DNA of 64,000 nt, from assembly GCA_001465015.1 (NCBI GenBank), contig LNEO01000123.1:62001-126000 (forward strand). Direction: 5' to 3'. This DNA comes from Deltaproteobacteria bacterium Ga0077539. GTDB lineage: Bacteria; Myxococcota_A; Polyangia; Polyangiales; Ga0077539. The notes beneath the pieces were generated by a model. That model saw only the letters and a list, made by a program, of their open reading frames with translations. It was not told where the DNA came from and did not search any database. Of this stretch, positions 1 through 11,556 are shown in pieces. Every line of letters starts with the position of its first letter. The first letter of the stretch is position 1. A program made the position numbers and the translations under genes.

Positions 1-370
1 CGCCCTCACCCGCAACGCGCACCTGCGCTTCGAGTGTCGCGATGTGCGGGTGCGGGTCGAGAGCGAGGGCGCGTTTACCGCGGGTCTGCTCGGCGACGAG
101 CTGCGCATTCCGATCGCGCACGCAGAGGGCCGCTATCAGGCGGACGAAGCGACGATCGCCGCGCTCGAGAAGGACCGTCGCGTCGCGTTTCGCTATGTGG
201 GCGACAACCCCAACGGGTCTCGCAACGACATCGCCGGCGTGTACGGCGGCCCCAAGCGCAACGTCCTCGGGCTCATGCCGCACCCCGAGCGCGCTTGCGA
301 GCCAGCCCTCGGCTCGGCGGACGGCAAGAAAATCCTCGCTGCAATCACCCGCGCGACGCTCGCGCGCTGA
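1..370 (+). CDS. purQ: Phosphoribosylformylglycinamidine synthase, glutaminase subunit (C-terminal part)
   Basis: Only the C-terminal ~122 codons are present; the open frame enters from the window edge in frame 2. Visible are the FECR segment followed by a VRVE strand, the GRY motif and MPHPER, which carries the catalytic histidine of class I glutamine amidotransferases. PurQ hydrolyses glutamine and passes ammonia to PurL to make FGAM in de novo purine synthesis. The nucleophilic cysteine lies upstream of the window and cannot be checked. purL follows 17 bases later, the standard purQL order, so the two are surely co-transcribed. Identification is firm. Confidence 0.95.
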   Translation, partial: ALTRNAHLRFECRDVRVRVESEGAFTAGLLGDELRIPIAHAEGRYQADEATIAALEKDRRVAFRYVGDNPNGSRNDIAGVYGGPKRNVLGLMPHPERACEPALGSADGKKILAAITRATLAR

Positions 371-387
371 AGGAGTCTGTGAGCGTG

Positions 388-2682
<2,295 letters not shown>

Positions 2683-2718
2683 GGATCGAAGCACTATGAC
2701 CTCGGCGCACGTTTCACC

Positions 2719-3312
2719 ATGAATCCTCAGGACAAACAGGTCTCGGCCTCGCTCGGCGTGTGGCTCGTCTTGCTCTCGGGCGCGCTGGCGATCCCCGTCG
2801 GGCTCGTCGGCTTTCGCTGGCTCGACCGCGCCAACACCAGTCGCATCGGATTCAGCCAGCGCGTCTCGGTCGACGGCGTGACGGTCGAGCGCGGCTGCAC
2901 CGAGCGCTCGTTGGTCGAGCACTTCGGCCAGCGCTCGGTGCGCACCTACGACGACGCGCTCGTCGTGCAAATCCCCGCGTTGCAGTACGGCATCACGCCC
3001 GAGCGCATCAACCTCGCGATCCACGGATCCCAGGGTGGCACGCAGGGACGAGCCAGCGTCTTTCAGGTCGACACCGCGTTCTACAAAGAGCGCGCCGTGG
3101 CCGCGCGATACGACGAGGTGATCGCCTCAGCGATGTCCGAGGCGATCGACGTGATCACCCGCGGCTGCGCGCAAAACGACGAGCAGCGCGTGCGAGCCTC
3201 GCGCTGGAGCGCGCAGTGCACCGCGGGGCCCGGCTTCACCCGGACGTGTCCCACGCTGCGCGCGGGCATGACCATCAGCGCGGACCTCCGGCTCCCCGTT
3301 CGTCGAAACTGA
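2719..3312 (+). CDS. Hypothetical protein with one N-terminal membrane segment
   Basis: 197 residues. Residues ~12-32 are a hydrophobic stretch (LGVWLVLLSGALAIPVGLVG) that could be a signal anchor. The remainder is a soluble, probably extracytoplasmic domain with four cysteines (first in RGCTE, then RGCAQ, AQCTA and RTCPT) that could form two disulfides. I do not recognise the family. It starts 36 bases after purL and ends 3 bases before the next gene, so it probably belongs to a short operon with that gene. Function unknown. Confidence 0.75.
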   Translation: MNPQDKQVSASLGVWLVLLSGALAIPVGLVGFRWLDRANTSRIGFSQRVSVDGVTVERGCTERSLVEHFGQRSVRTYDDALVVQIPALQYGITPERINLAIHGSQGGTQGRASVFQVDTAFYKERAVAARYDEVIASAMSEAIDVITRGCAQNDEQRVRASRWSAQCTAGPGFTRTCPTLRAGMTISADLRLPVRRN

Positions 3313-3315
3313 CCC

Positions 3316-3726
3316 ATGAAGGACCCGACGCACTGGCTCTATCGCTTCACGGCGCGCGAGTGGATCAAGGTCGCGTTGCAAGAGGTCGAGCGCGCAGAGG
3401 GCGCCTACGCGTCCCGCGATCGAAAGGGCGGCATGGCCACCTGTCGGCGCGCAGCGGGCATGGCGATCAACGGCGCGATGGTCGCCGGAGCGCTCGCCGA
3501 AGCGCGCTATGGACGGTCGTACATGGACCACGTCGTGGCGCTCGCGCACGACGAGACGGCTCCCGAGGCCGTGCGAGAAGCTGCGAAATTGCTCGCGGAT
3601 ACGCCGCTGCCGGGCACCGAGCTGATCCTCCTGCGCACGAACAACACCGATCAGAAGTTCGTCGAAGCGACCAAAGACGTCCTGGCTCACAGCTACGCGC
3701 TGGTGCTCAAGAGCGAGCCCGAGTGA
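3316..3726 (+). CDS. Small helical protein of unknown function (HEPN-like appearance)
   Basis: 136 residues, predicted all-helical and without signal or membrane segment, hence cytoplasmic. The opening (AREWIKVALQEVERAEGAY) and the later ARYGRSYMDHV segment look like small helical-bundle proteins such as HEPN domains, but the RxxxxH motif of RNase-type HEPN proteins is not seen. The resemblance is therefore only suggestive. It begins 3 bases after the preceding membrane-anchored protein, which implies co-expression. Confidence 0.72.
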   Translation: MKDPTHWLYRFTAREWIKVALQEVERAEGAYASRDRKGGMATCRRAAGMAINGAMVAGALAEARYGRSYMDHVVALAHDETAPEAVREAAKLLADTPLPGTELILLRTNNTDQKFVEATKDVLAHSYALVLKSEPE

Positions 3727-3784
3727 GCTGACGATCGCGCCGCGATCGTGCCGCGCTCGCTGCGTCTGTTTCGTATACTGGCGG

Positions 3785-4489
3785 GTGGTGCAAGACGAGC
3801 TCGATGACGAGGCGCTGCTTCGATCGGTGCTGCGCCCCGCACGGGCGCGACTGGCAGAGGCGCGAGCGGCGATCGCCGAGATCACCGATCCCCAGGAGGC
3901 GTGGGAGACGCTCGGAGCGCGTGGAATTCTCCCGGCAGATTGGTGCGAGAGCGACGATCGACGGTTTCAAGCAGGGCCGCCCGTGCTCGAAGAGCCGATC
4001 GGAATGGTCCGCAGCGACTACGAAGCCGGCGCGCAGGTGTTGGTCTGGCGGCTCGACGAAGCCGCCCGCTATCGGCTATCGAGCAGAGGGGGACTCTTGC
4101 GGGATCTTCGCGCTGCAGAGCCATTACGCGCAGGAGATTTCGTCGTGCGCTGCGGGCGATTCGACGTGCGACCCGCCGAGCGTCCGCCGTGGAGCGCGTT
4201 TCCACCGTCGCTCGACGCAGTGCTGGCTTTTGCCTCCGACGTGACCCACGCCGCGGCAGCAGAGACCCTGGCTCGCGAGCACTTCGGAGACTCGAGCTAT
4301 GTCATCCATTGGCGCGCCGTCGGCGACGACGAGCTCGTCGGGATTCGCGAAGACGCGCTCGGGATCGCTCGAAGCAAGGCGACGCCGCGCGAGCTCCGCG
4401 CGGTGCTCGAGCTCGGTTATTTCGTCAGCGGCCTGGACGATCAGGGAGCCATCGAGCTGCTGTGCCCAGAGAGCGTCGACGAGCCGTGA
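3785..4489 (+). CDS. Hypothetical protein
   Basis: 234 residues beginning with one of two adjacent GTG codons (3785 or 3788). No signal peptide, membrane segment or recognised motif. The composition is that of a normal soluble protein, with a Glu/Ala-rich helical N-terminus and a C-terminus rich in acidic residues. Codon use matches the neighbours and there is no better frame on either strand, which is the main support that it is real. Function cannot be assigned. Confidence 0.65.
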   Translation: MVQDELDDEALLRSVLRPARARLAEARAAIAEITDPQEAWETLGARGILPADWCESDDRRFQAGPPVLEEPIGMVRSDYEAGAQVLVWRLDEAARYRLSSRGGLLRDLRAAEPLRAGDFVVRCGRFDVRPAERPPWSAFPPSLDAVLAFASDVTHAAAAETLAREHFGDSSYVIHWRAVGDDELVGIREDALGIARSKATPRELRAVLELGYFVSGLDDQGAIELLCPESVDEP

Positions 4490-4524
4490 GCGCACGCGGC
4501 ACCCTCACCCTCGTCGGTCGAGGG

Positions 4525-5487
4525 TCAATAGCAGCAGTGCCTTCCGCCGCCCGAGATCTGGATGCAGCGACGTCCCGACGAGCAGTCTCCGCTGTTGTTG
4601 CACGATGCCGTGAGCACGCAGCAGTTCTGCCGTCGATTCGTGCACACATACGAGCTGTTGCAGCGCAGGCCGCACGCACACAATCCCGTGCGCTGATTGA
4701 CCGCCGACTCGCAGCCGTTGCTGTGGACGCCGTCGCAGTTGGCCCAATCGCCAGCGCACGACAGCACGCGGCAGGCGCTGGCCGTGCAGGACGTGCTCCC
4801 GACGTGAGCGAGCGATGCGCAATTGTTGCCACAACGGCCGCAGTGCGCGGTCGACCGCGTCACGTCGACGCACGCGCCGTTGCACAGACGAAGGCCGCCT
4901 GCGCAGCTCGGGGCATCCGTGGAAGCGTCGGGCGCTGCGTCGACGAGAGGCGCGCGCTCTTCGAAGCTGCCGTCGAGCTGTCCTGCTGGCTGCTCGCGCG
5001 AGATGCACTCGCCGCGATCGCAGGTGAGTCCTCGTTCGTCGCAGAGCACGCTGACCGTGCAGCGCTCATCGCTGACGGTCTCGCAGCCCGAGGCAGACGT
5101 GAGGCAGCGCGTCGACAAGAACACCCTCAGCTTGTTCGAGACGTTGGGAACGAACCGCGTCTGAGCGTTGTAGACGAGCGTTTGCGTGAGGCCGCCGCGC
5201 ACCAACGTCCCTTCGATGCGAATCGCAACGGGTCCATCGCGAGTCGCCCCCGCGCGAGGGACGAGCGTGAAGCTGCCAGCGAACGTCGACGATGCCTGGA
5301 GCGGCAACGTTCGAACGAAGCCTGCATCGTCGCGAGCCGACGCTTCGTCCTCGTTGGCCCACACTGCCACCGTCAACGTCGAGTCGAGCGGAGCGTCGGT
5401 GCCGAGCAGCACCTCGATCGAAGTTGCTGGAGCGATGCACGACATGGCTCCGACGCACAGCAAGACGGTCGAGTGATGCGCGCGCAA
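4525..5487 (-). CDS. Cysteine-rich secreted lipoprotein
   Basis: 320 residues from a TTG start. The N-terminus is a short signal sequence ending in GAMSC, a plausible lipobox (Cys17). Residues ~20-130 look like a beta-sandwich. An Asp/Ala linker follows, then a Cys-rich half with one copy of the LCNGACVD...HCGRCGNNC repeat, the same repeat family that fills the 992-residue protein at 26272-29250. After it comes an NGCES-type segment, and the protein ends in a CC-Y tail. It is probably exported and disulfide-rich, anchored to the envelope. TTG was taken because no other start leaves a signal peptide. Role unknown. Confidence 0.78.
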   Translation of the reverse strand: MRAHHSTVLLCVGAMSCIAPATSIEVLLGTDAPLDSTLTVAVWANEDEASARDDAGFVRTLPLQASSTFAGSFTLVPRAGATRDGPVAIRIEGTLVRGGLTQTLVYNAQTRFVPNVSNKLRVFLSTRCLTSASGCETVSDERCTVSVLCDERGLTCDRGECISREQPAGQLDGSFEERAPLVDAAPDASTDAPSCAGGLRLCNGACVDVTRSTAHCGRCGNNCASLAHVGSTSCTASACRVLSCAGDWANCDGVHSNGCESAVNQRTGLCACGLRCNSSYVCTNRRQNCCVLTASCNNSGDCSSGRRCIQISGGGRHCCY

Positions 5488-5728
5488 CGGCTCGTTTTAC
5501 CGCACGTCGCTCCGCTGCCTCAACTTGTGATCTGACTGGGTTTTCTCCCATCGAAGCGCAGGTGGGAGGTTTTGGTCCCCGCCTCGGCAGCCGACTCGAA
5601 CGTCGACTGAACGCAAGAACTCTGGAAATTTGCGCACAACTCTTCTCCTCAGTCGCGAGCCTCAGGTCGGCCAACGGACGACGACTACTGGTGCGTCAGC
5701 GGCACACATCCTGCGTAGCAACTCGATC

Positions 5729-6889
5729 GTGCGATTTCGGGCGCTTGCATTGGTTCTCCTCACGCATTGCGCAGAGGACGTCGGCGGACTGGATCGTGAT
5801 GGCGGTGGACGCGTGGACGCGCGCGGCGTCGATGGCAGCGTCGGCGCCGAGCTCGACGGAGGCCGCGCAGACGGCAGCACGATCAACCCCGACGCAGCGT
5901 GCGCGGCGCAGGACTTCCCATCGACGCGAGCGCCATCATCGCTGTTGCTGCTCGTCGATCGATCCAACTCGATGAACGACCCGACTGCGGCCGGCGTGTC
6001 GCGGTGGGTCGCGGCGCAACGCGCGCTCACACGCTTGATCATGCGGTTGCCGACAGACACGCGGGTCGGGCTGATGTTCTTTCCGACGGACCTGACGAGC
6101 GTCCCGTCGAGCGGCGACAGCGAGGCCAACTACAATCGCGCGTCGATTCCGCTCGCGCCGTTGTCGATGAATCGCGCGCAGCTGCTCAGCACGATCGCGA
6201 TGACTCCCGCCACCGGTCGCACGCCCATGGCCTGCGCGATGCCGGGCGCGATCGCGCAGCTCAGGATGCTCTCGGGGCTCGCCACGCAAGCGCGCGACAT
6301 CGTGTTGATCACCGATGGACTCCCGACCTTCGACTGCACCGGTCGCGGTCGCTGCGACCCGATGGACATGGCCTGCCTGGCCGAGGTCGAGCGCCTCGCG
6401 ACCGCGTCGGTCCTGCGCTCGGTACGATCGGGCGTGACGGGCGCTCCGGCAGTTCGAACCTTCGTCATCGGGACACCGGACGCGTCCAACGCGTTCTTGT
6501 CTTCGCTCGCGAACGCAGCGGGAACGCAGCGAACCGCTGGCTGCGGAGCCACCGACTGCCACTACTCGATCGCGGATGCGAACTTCGAACGCGACCTCGA
6601 TGCAGCGCTCGACGCGGTCCGTGGTCGCACCGCGACCTGCGAGTACGCGCTCGACGCGATCGACCCTCGCACGGCCGACCCGGCGCTGATCAACGTTCGA
6701 GTCACGACTCCGACCGGCGATGTCCGAGTCGTTCCCCGCGATGCGATGCGCCGCGACGGCTGGGACTACAGCAGCGGAATGCGATCGATTATCTTTTACG
6801 GCCCCGTCTGCGACCAGCTCCGCGCCGCGGAGCCAGGCGCGGCTCGCGTTCAAATCCTCTACGGCTGTCCCACCATCATCCCAGGTTGA
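5729..6889 (+). CDS. Lipoprotein with von Willebrand factor A domain
   Basis: 386 residues from a GTG start, chosen because it gives MRFRALALVLLTHC, a signal peptide with lipobox cysteine at residue ~14. After an Asp/Gly-rich linker a vWA domain follows: the MIDAS motif DRSNS in LLLLVDRSNSMND, a later threonine in GRTPMACAM, and the acidic ITDG. These are the metal-ion adhesion residues, so divalent-metal ligand binding on the cell surface is likely. The C-terminal part holds several cysteines (GCGATDCHY, TCEYALD, PVCDQ) typical of extracellular myxobacterial vWA proteins. The next gene starts 3 bases downstream. Ligand unknown. Confidence 0.88.
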   Translation: MRFRALALVLLTHCAEDVGGLDRDGGGRVDARGVDGSVGAELDGGRADGSTINPDAACAAQDFPSTRAPSSLLLLVDRSNSMNDPTAAGVSRWVAAQRALTRLIMRLPTDTRVGLMFFPTDLTSVPSSGDSEANYNRASIPLAPLSMNRAQLLSTIAMTPATGRTPMACAMPGAIAQLRMLSGLATQARDIVLITDGLPTFDCTGRGRCDPMDMACLAEVERLATASVLRSVRSGVTGAPAVRTFVIGTPDASNAFLSSLANAAGTQRTAGCGATDCHYSIADANFERDLDAALDAVRGRTATCEYALDAIDPRTADPALINVRVTTPTGDVRVVPRDAMRRDGWDYSSGMRSIIFYGPVCDQLRAAEPGAARVQILYGCPTIIPG

Positions 6890-6892
6890 AGC

Positions 6893-7996
6893 ATGAGCAA
6901 CACACGAACCATCGCTGCAGTGTTTGTGCTTTGCGCCGCGAGCTGCGCGCCCGTCGACGAAGCCACCGACGCGACGCCGACCGCTGATCGTTCAGCGGAC
7001 GCTGCGCAAGCGCCAGACTCCATCGAGCCGATGATCGACTCGGGCAGCGTCGTTGATTCGACCGTCGAGGACTCCGGGGTCGAAATGGACGTCGCGACGC
7101 CGCCGCTCGACGTCCCCTCACCTCGCGATGTTGCTCGCGACAGCGTGACCGTGGCGGACGTTGTGGTCGCCGATCGCCCGACCGCGCGACCGAGCGGCAT
7201 TCCGTCGTGGGTGGTGTTCACTCCCGCCGGTGGGGGTGTCGTCGGACCGATCGGCGCTGCGCCTGCGACGTCGGCCCCTCGAACGACGCGCGAAGAGCGC
7301 ATCTCGAGCACGATCGTGCTGAGGACTCCAGGCGTCTACGACTTCGCAAACGTGATGCATCGCTGGAGCGGGACGGGGCGCTGCATCCAGCTCGAGAACC
7401 AGCCGCCGATCCTGCACATCGCCGGCAGCAACATCACGGTCCGCAACTTCGCGTACATCAACGCGCCCGACGGCATCCACATCGGCGCGGCTGTCAACGC
7501 GGGACAGGGCTACAACAGCCAGGCGCGGATCGAGAACATCGTGCTCGACAACGTCTCGGGCTACGCCTGCGAAGACGCGCTCACCACGCAGCACAACACG
7601 TGGAACATCAGCATCATCAACTCGTGGTTTCACGGCAATCCCACGGTGTCCGAGCGCGACAAGCTGTTGCAGCTCAATTTCGCGAACAATATTCGGATCG
7701 CCGCGACGACCTTCGTCAACAGCCCGCGATGTGTGCGCTTCAAGGGAGGCGCGCGGATCACGATCGAGCGCTCTGTCTTCGACGCTTGTGAAGACGCCGT
7801 GCGCGGCGACACGTTCGACGTGCTGGGGCTGATCCCGACGACGGCGAGCGAAGTGACGTCGAGACAGAGCGTGTATCGCAACTACAACCGCGCGTTCAGC
7901 GCGATCGGGATGGTCACGATCTACTCGGAGCGAGACGAGCTCACCCGCGGTCCGCGCGAACTCGAAGAGCGGGGCGGGCGGGTGATTTATCGCTGA
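6893..7996 (+). CDS. Secreted lipoprotein, pectate-lyase-like beta-helix
   Basis: 367 residues: a lipoprotein signal (AVFVLCAASC), an Asp/Val-rich linker of ~70 residues, then a right-handed beta-helix domain. Segments such as NITVRNFAYINAPDGIHIG, ACEDALTTQ, DKLLQLN and SPRCVRFKGG follow the order seen in family-3-type pectate lyases (an acidic CEDA motif, then an asparagine/leucine rung and a cysteine-containing rung). The resemblance is by eye, so polysaccharide lyase activity is inference; a catalytically inactive carbohydrate-binding helix is the alternative. It sits 3 bases behind the vWA lipoprotein, so the two are probably made together at the cell surface. Confidence 0.8.
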   Translation: MSNTRTIAAVFVLCAASCAPVDEATDATPTADRSADAAQAPDSIEPMIDSGSVVDSTVEDSGVEMDVATPPLDVPSPRDVARDSVTVADVVVADRPTARPSGIPSWVVFTPAGGGVVGPIGAAPATSAPRTTREERISSTIVLRTPGVYDFANVMHRWSGTGRCIQLENQPPILHIAGSNITVRNFAYINAPDGIHIGAAVNAGQGYNSQARIENIVLDNVSGYACEDALTTQHNTWNISIINSWFHGNPTVSERDKLLQLNFANNIRIAATTFVNSPRCVRFKGGARITIERSVFDACEDAVRGDTFDVLGLIPTTASEVTSRQSVYRNYNRAFSAIGMVTIYSERDELTRGPRELEERGGRVIYR

Positions 7997-8025
7997 GGGC
8001 GTTGCGAGCGCGACCCGCGTCTGGA

Positions 8026-10194
8026 CTATCGAGCGTCGGGAGCGCCAGCGTCGGCTGCGGCGGCGCTCGGTCGGGGCGCGCCAGACACACGAAAATCGCG
8101 GGCGGATTGAGCTTCGCCCTGATCGCGAACGCGCACGGTCACGCGCCCGGTGAGCGCGCCCTCGGGCACCTGCGCGACGATCTGCCGGGGCGTAACGACG
8201 CTCACGGTGGCTTGCGTCGTTCCGACGAGCACGGTGACAGCCGAGGCGTCGACGCCGAAGTTGTTGCCGTTGATCGTGAGACGGCCGCCCACCGCGCCTT
8301 GCGCTGGCGCGATGGCGTTGACCACCGGCGGAACCGTGATGCGAAACGGCGAGGCCGCGCGCTGGCGCCCTTCGGTCTGGATCACGACGTCGCCCGAGGT
8401 CCCGTTGCGCGGAACGGTGAACTCGATCGCCGTCGTGCTCACGGAGTTCGGGCGAATCACCTGTCCGTTGAGCGTGAGGTTGACCCGACGCACGTCGCTC
8501 TCGAAGCCTTCGCCGCGGATGGTCACGCGCGTTCCGACCGGCGCTGCGGCCGGTTCGAGCGCGGTGATTCGCGACGGAACGAGGACGATCCAGTCCATCG
8601 GCGCGCGCCCAGTGCCCTGCAATCGCGCGACGATCGAGAAGCGCGCGGGGCCTGGCTGCAAACCCTGGTTGGGCACGGTGACGACGATCGCTTCGCGCGT
8701 GACGCTCTCGACCGGGAGCTCCACGTCGTTGAGGCGCACCTGCACGAGCGCGCGATCCGCGGGAAAATTCTGGCCGCGGAGGGTCACTCGCGTCCCGAGG
8801 ATGCCCGCAGGCGGCTCGAGCGAGGTGATCCTCGGCCGCAGCGTCACCATGAACGGCTGACGCCCTCGCGCCTCGCCGTTGCCCGCGACGGTGACCGTAA
8901 ACTGCCCAGAGCGAGCGTTTTCGGGGACCTCGACGACGATCTCGCGACCGCCCACGCTCACGACGCGCGCGGGAACCTGTCCGAGCCGCACGGTGTTCTC
9001 GGCGAGGTTCGGCGAGAAGCCCGTTCCCTGGATGGACACTCGATCGCCGACATCCCCGGCCGGAGGAGAGAATCCTGCGACGGACACCGCCTCGAGCACG
9101 CGAAAATCCGTGGGTGAATCTACGGGGCCGATGCCGCCCGCCGAGAGATGCCAGCGCCCCGATCCCGCGCCGCGAGGGACCTCGACCACCGCCGTGTCCG
9201 GGGTCACCGAAATGACGCGTGCGACTGTTTCGCCCAACAGGACGCGAAGGGAAGAAGGGTCGCTTCCGAAGCGCTCTCCGCGAAACGTGATGCGCGCTCC
9301 GGGAGCGCCCTGGACCGGCTCGACCGCGGCGATCACTGGCGCGGGCGCGACGCGAAGGGACGCGCCGGTCTCGAAGCGCCCTGCTCCGGGAACGATCACT
9401 TGAATCGTTCCGCCCTGCGTCTGATCGCGCGGGACCTCGAACTCGATCTCCGTCGGGCTCGCGCGAAGGACGCGAACGGGCCGGGTGCCGATGGTCACTC
9501 GATTGGCCTGCACGTCGGCGCCGAAGCCCGTTCCACGAAGGATGACGCGTTGGCCAGGGGCCGCGGCGGTCGGCGTAAACTCGCGGATTCCAACGCGATC
9601 CGTGACGGTGAGCGCGGCGGTCTGCGCTTCGCCGCCAGATGTCCGCACGGTGACGGGCCCCGTTCGCGCGCCATCGGGGACGATGACCCGCAGCGTTGTG
9701 GGCTCTGCGCTTCGAACGATCATCGGCAGCGCGCCGATTCGAACGTTGTTGTCGGTCGGCCGCGCGCCGAAGTTGTCGCCGCGGATCACGACCTCGCTGC
9801 CGGGCGCGGCGCTGGTGGGCTCGATCGCGGTCACCCGAGGCGCCGGAGCGGCTTCAGAGATGCGAAAGACCTCGCTCTCGACCTCGTCGGTCCCGTGCCT
9901 CACCACGAAGCGTCCTGGCTGAGCGCCCTGCGGAACGACCACCACGATGCGCTCGGGTCGACGCTCTGCGGGCTCGACGGGGCGATCGTTGAAGAGCACT
10001 TGAGCCGTCGAGCGAAAATTGCGGCCCGTAATGGTCACGCGCGTCCCGGGCGGCCCGGAGGTCGGCGAGATGCTCTCGATCATCGCGCGCGCCTGAGCGG
10101 CGGCGACGGACGGAGCCAGGCTCACGGCCGCGCTCGCGGACACCGACAGCGTCGCGAGCAGCACAGAAATCCTCGAACTGGTGCGCAGGGTCAT
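8026..10194 (-). CDS. Exported multi-domain IPT/TIG protein
   Basis: 722 residues. A signal peptide (SVSASAAVSLAPSVAAAQA) is followed by eight consecutive immunoglobulin-like IPT/TIG units of ~85 residues. Each opens with a pattern like IxxIxPxxxxxGTRVTIxGxNF, for example SISPTSGPPGTRVTITGRNF, and ends with a VxVP-type strand. Such arrays act as extended stalks or carbohydrate/protein-binding modules outside the cell. The tail is Ala/Asp-rich with no sorting motif. The ATG at 10194 was chosen because it directly precedes the signal peptide. It is divergent from the ECF sigma gene with a 238-base gap. The function is probably structural or adhesive. Confidence 0.88.
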   Translation of the reverse strand: MTLRTSSRISVLLATLSVSASAAVSLAPSVAAAQARAMIESISPTSGPPGTRVTITGRNFRSTAQVLFNDRPVEPAERRPERIVVVVPQGAQPGRFVVRHGTDEVESEVFRISEAAPAPRVTAIEPTSAAPGSEVVIRGDNFGARPTDNNVRIGALPMIVRSAEPTTLRVIVPDGARTGPVTVRTSGGEAQTAALTVTDRVGIREFTPTAAAPGQRVILRGTGFGADVQANRVTIGTRPVRVLRASPTEIEFEVPRDQTQGGTIQVIVPGAGRFETGASLRVAPAPVIAAVEPVQGAPGARITFRGERFGSDPSSLRVLLGETVARVISVTPDTAVVEVPRGAGSGRWHLSAGGIGPVDSPTDFRVLEAVSVAGFSPPAGDVGDRVSIQGTGFSPNLAENTVRLGQVPARVVSVGGREIVVEVPENARSGQFTVTVAGNGEARGRQPFMVTLRPRITSLEPPAGILGTRVTLRGQNFPADRALVQVRLNDVELPVESVTREAIVVTVPNQGLQPGPARFSIVARLQGTGRAPMDWIVLVPSRITALEPAAAPVGTRVTIRGEGFESDVRRVNLTLNGQVIRPNSVSTTAIEFTVPRNGTSGDVVIQTEGRQRAASPFRITVPPVVNAIAPAQGAVGGRLTINGNNFGVDASAVTVLVGTTQATVSVVTPRQIVAQVPEGALTGRVTVRVRDQGEAQSARDFRVSGAPRPSAAAADAGAPDAR

Positions 10195-10432
10195 CGCGCT
10201 GTGGGTGGTAGTCCGATCCTCGGGTTTCTTGCAAGAAAGGGCCTGCGTGGCCCCTCGGGTCGCCGGGTGGCTGTAAGTGCTGCCAGGGGACGGGCGTTCA
10301 TGGGTCGTGCGAACGGTGTGCATCAACGCCTTGGACGAAAGGACGAGCGAGTTCTTCGCGAACTTCGTCGAACTTCCGTATCTTGCCGCGCGCAGAGTCG
10401 AGGCCGCGCTCGCTCTGCCGTGGACCATCGCG

Positions 10433-11017
10433 ATGACTGAGCGACCCGAGAGTGCCGAGGAGCGAGCGCTCGTCGAAGCTGCGCAACGCGGCGACGGCGC
10501 GTCTCTCCGCACGCTCATCGAGCGCTTCGCGCGGCCCCTGTACAGCGCGGTGATCCTTCCGCGTGTGGGCAACGCGGCGGACGCGGACGAGGTCCTGCGC
10601 GACACGCTGTCGCGCGCGGTCGAGCGGCTCGAGAGCTTCCGTTGGACCGGCTCGGGCTTCTATCCCTGGCTGCGACAGATCGCGATCAACTTGGTGATCG
10701 ACCGAGCCAGGACACGGCAGCGGCGCGGAAAGCTCGAGCAGAAGCTCGAGTCGCACACGAACACTGTCGCCCCGATGCACCACGCGGGCGCGGACGAGGC
10801 GCTGATCGAGCGGCAAGAGCGGGACGTCGCTCGCGCGCAGCTCGAGAGTGCGCTCGCGACGCTCAACGAACGATACCGACGCGCGGTCGAGCTCCGAGTG
10901 CTCGAAGAGCGCTCCCGCGAAGAGTGCGCGGAGGCCATGGGCGTGACGGTTGGCAACTTCGACGTCATCTTGCATAGAGCGCTCGCAGCGCTTCGAAAGG
11001 CGTACGGTGTCACATGA
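10433..11017 (+). CDS. ECF-family RNA polymerase sigma factor
   Basis: 194 residues. Region 2 (about 15-90) has the DADEVLRDTLSRAVERLESFRW core-binding/-10 recognition layout. Region 4 (about 135-190) has the ALATLNERYRRAVELRVLEERS helix-turn-helix and ends LHRALAALRK. This is the standard extracytoplasmic-function sigma architecture, so it should direct transcription of an envelope or stress regulon. The ATG at 10433 gives the right length; the frame stays open further upstream but without sigma features. The stop overlaps the next start as ATGA, so it is translationally coupled to a single-span membrane protein that is the best anti-sigma candidate. Confidence 0.93.
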   Translation: MTERPESAEERALVEAAQRGDGASLRTLIERFARPLYSAVILPRVGNAADADEVLRDTLSRAVERLESFRWTGSGFYPWLRQIAINLVIDRARTRQRRGKLEQKLESHTNTVAPMHHAGADEALIERQERDVARAQLESALATLNERYRRAVELRVLEERSREECAEAMGVTVGNFDVILHRALAALRKAYGVT

Positions 11018-11556
11018 GCGGCCCGAACGACTGGAACCCCGACGACGGTCCCCCTCCCACGGAAGAAGAGCTTCGCGACGCGAGCGCGCTCGCGGACGCG
11101 CTCAGTGTTGCCGTGGGTCCAACGCGCCCCGAAGGCGCGAAGGCCGAGCCCGCCCCGAAGGCGCCGGTGTCGCTCGACAACATCGCCCTCGTCGAGACGG
11201 CGATGCGCGCGCACGCAACGGCGCACCCGCCCGAGCGTTTGCAGGTCGATCGCGCGGTGAAATCCGCGGTGGATCACGCGGTCTCGAGCCGCGCTCGAGG
11301 CGCAATCACGTCGCGCTGGTACGTGCGGCTGACAGCGGTCGCCGCGGCGCTCGTCGTCGGTGTCACTGGCGCGCGAGCGCTGTCGCCGAAGGCCACGCGG
11401 TCGATCAACGTGACGCCCATCAGCCGAAGCACGGACGACGTGTTTTCGCGTGCGATCGAGAACGACCCTGGCTCGGACCCGATCAGCCGCATCGACGACG
11501 TTCGGATGCGTTCGTTTCGGGCGAACGTCTTTGCGCGCGGAGGGAGGACTCGATGA
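11014..11556 (+). CDS. Single-span membrane protein, putative anti-sigma factor
   Basis: 180 residues: an acidic, probably cytoplasmic N-terminal ~95 residues, one membrane helix (YVRLTAVAAALVVGVTGARAL, ~112-130) and a short outer segment. The order sigma gene then membrane protein, with an ATGA overlap, is the classic arrangement of an ECF sigma factor and its anti-sigma factor. No zinc-binding ZAS motif (HxxxCxxC) is present, so if it is an anti-sigma it belongs to another class. Assignment rests on context, not on recognised sequence. Confidence 0.72.
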   Translation: MSGPNDWNPDDGPPPTEEELRDASALADALSVAVGPTRPEGAKAEPAPKAPVSLDNIALVETAMRAHATAHPPERLQVDRAVKSAVDHAVSSRARGAITSRWYVRLTAVAAALVVGVTGARALSPKATRSINVTPISRSTDDVFSRAIENDPGSDPISRIDDVRMRSFRANVFARGGRTR

